This document shows positions 63,484-64,000 of a DNA stretch of 64,000 bases, one piece after another. How positions within the stretch are numbered: the stretch's first letter is position 1; each line of letters opens with the position of its first letter. Position numbers and translations under genes: made by a program. The notes beneath the pieces were generated by a model. That model was given only the letters and a program-made list of their open reading frames with translations, searched no databases and was not told the DNA's origin. Source of the stretch: Gemmatimonadota bacterium (GTDB lineage: Bacteria; Gemmatimonadota; Gemmatimonadetes; Gemmatimonadales; GWC2-71-9); NCBI GenBank assembly GCA_016720805.1, contig JADKJZ010000014.1, positions 186,001 through 250,000 of the forward strand, read 5' to 3'.

Positions 63484-63963
63484 TTGGGCGTATCACCTGA
63501 CATGACCCAGCCGATGATGACCCCGACCCTTCCGTCGGTCTTCTCGCCGCTCGCGAAGGCGCTCCTCGATTCATTCAACGAGGGCGTCATCGTGTTCGAC
63601 AAGGACGGGCGGATTCTCTACCTCAACGCCTCCGGGCGTGATTCCCTCGCCGAGGCTGGACTGGATCCCGCCGGTGAGAAGGACGACCTCCTCCCTGAGC
63701 TCGCCGGGATGGGTGGTCGGCTCGCCCCGATCCGGGTTGGTTCGTTGGAACTCGGTGAGGCGATCTTCCTCCCCCGCCGGGAGGGTCCGACCACCCTCGC
63801 GGAGCGAGAAAAGGACGCGATTGTCCGCTCGCTCGAGGCGCACAATTGGCGCCTCGCGGAAACGGCAAAGACCCTCGGCATCTCGCGCACCACGCTGTGG
63901 CGTCGCCTCCGTGCCTATGGCCTCCACCGTGACGGGCGCACCAAGTGGGATCAGGCGTCGTAG
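63484..63963 (+). CDS. PAS-like domain plus Fis-type helix-turn-helix regulator
   Basis: The 159-residue protein has a short PAS-like N-terminal domain (LAKALLDSFNEGVIVFDKDG, then RILYLNASGRDSL). A C-terminal Fis-type helix-turn-helix follows (EKDAIVRSLEAHNWRLAETA, then LGISRTTLWRRLRAYGL). It lacks the AAA+ sigma-54 module, so it may be a stand-alone DNA-binding protein. A TTG at 63484 has AGAGG at 7-nt spacing; an ATG at 63502 is the alternative. Confidence 0.85.
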   Translation: MGVSPDMTQPMMTPTLPSVFSPLAKALLDSFNEGVIVFDKDGRILYLNASGRDSLAEAGLDPAGEKDDLLPELAGMGGRLAPIRVGSLELGEAIFLPRREGPTTLAEREKDAIVRSLEAHNWRLAETAKTLGISRTTLWRRLRAYGLHRDGRTKWDQAS

Positions 63964-64000
63964 CGCTGTTGGCCTTCGCCCTGATCGGGCAACAGGCCGC
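63945..64000 (+). CDS. Possible start of an exported protein, cut by window edge
   Basis: An in-frame GTG at 63945 begins MGSGVVALLAFALIGQQA, a hydrophobic run like a signal peptide, and stays open to the window edge. It overlaps the end of the PAS-Fis gene. Too little sequence is available to judge it further. Confidence 0.3.
   Translation, partial: MGSGVVALLAFALIGQQA

Overview
The window is a 64 kb piece of a GC-rich bacterial chromosome (well over 60% G+C by eye) with densely packed genes. Many neighbours overlap by 4 nt (ATGA or GTGA). The gene set suggests an aerobic heterotroph: a fused E2/E1 2-oxoglutarate decarboxylase/dehydrogenase (kgd type), a fused alpha/beta 2-oxoacid dehydrogenase E1, a B12-dependent CarH/LitR light regulator beside carotenoid genes, a PEP-CTERM exported protein, an RGG-rich Rho, several Ser/Thr kinase-type proteins and an ECF sigma/anti-sigma pair. 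My best inference is a member of Gemmatimonadota. This rests on gene content and style, with no rRNA in the window. No rRNA, tRNA, insertion sequence, prophage or CRISPR array was seen.

Layout. 1-1390: ECF sigma factor, its presumed anti-sigma factor and an exported protein (minus strand). 1535-7514: dicarboxylate/glutamate symporter, transketolase-transaldolase operon, a Lys/Ala-rich small protein and glycerol-3-phosphate dehydrogenase. 7642-11530: CarH-like regulator followed by crtI, crtB and an acyltransferase, with a damaged crtI/crtB junction. 11599-14428: PEP-CTERM protein, a membrane protein, a pseudokinase and an HNH nuclease. 14541-18179: the 1212-residue kgd. 18351-28640: a long rightward block with beta-oxidation (fadI, fadJ), a membrane protein, GNAT, an FAD oxidoreductase, yciH/SUI1, a DinB-fold protein, a YfcC-type transporter, a Rieske oxygenase, a lipoprotein cyclophilin and a small protein. 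28637-33281: rho, an ankyrin protein, tryptophanase and an amino-acid permease. 33458-37737: proline dehydrogenase, rsgA, a Cys-rich lipoprotein and a MazG-like hydrolase. 37808-48367: E1 alpha/beta fusion, Ser/Thr kinase, lon, a multi-domain diguanylate cyclase, a TrmB-like regulator and an unknown protein. 48613-52963: lipoprotein, cytochrome c, a gene broken by an amber codon, phosphofructokinase and a VOC protein. 53180-55965: a folate/pterin operon (PTPS, pterin dehydratase, PabB, PabA). 56255-64000: a secreted protein, SDR, DEAH helicase with RGG tail, EamA exporter, a frameshifted membrane chemoreceptor-like gene and a PAS-Fis regulator.

The most unusual feature is a class of intergenic repeats built from 7-bp units. 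At least 13 loci carry tandem heptamers whose unit sequence differs from locus to locus while the 7-bp period is kept. At most loci the array on one side is repeated as its reverse complement on the other side, giving large palindromes. Three of these (14421, 39927, 44851) lie between convergent genes and enclose a compact GC-rich hairpin, so they look like composite bidirectional terminators. Several genes take their stop codon from inside a repeat. I know of no description of this paired-heptamer architecture.

The folate operon also stands out. Its PTPS carries the CESLHGH motif, which combines the Cys of QueD with the Glu of PTPS-III, and it lies next to pabB/pabA, so it may stand in for dihydroneopterin aldolase. 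Three genes look broken (crtI/crtB, the amber gene at 50626, the frameshift at 62311). Each could be real decay or a sequence error.
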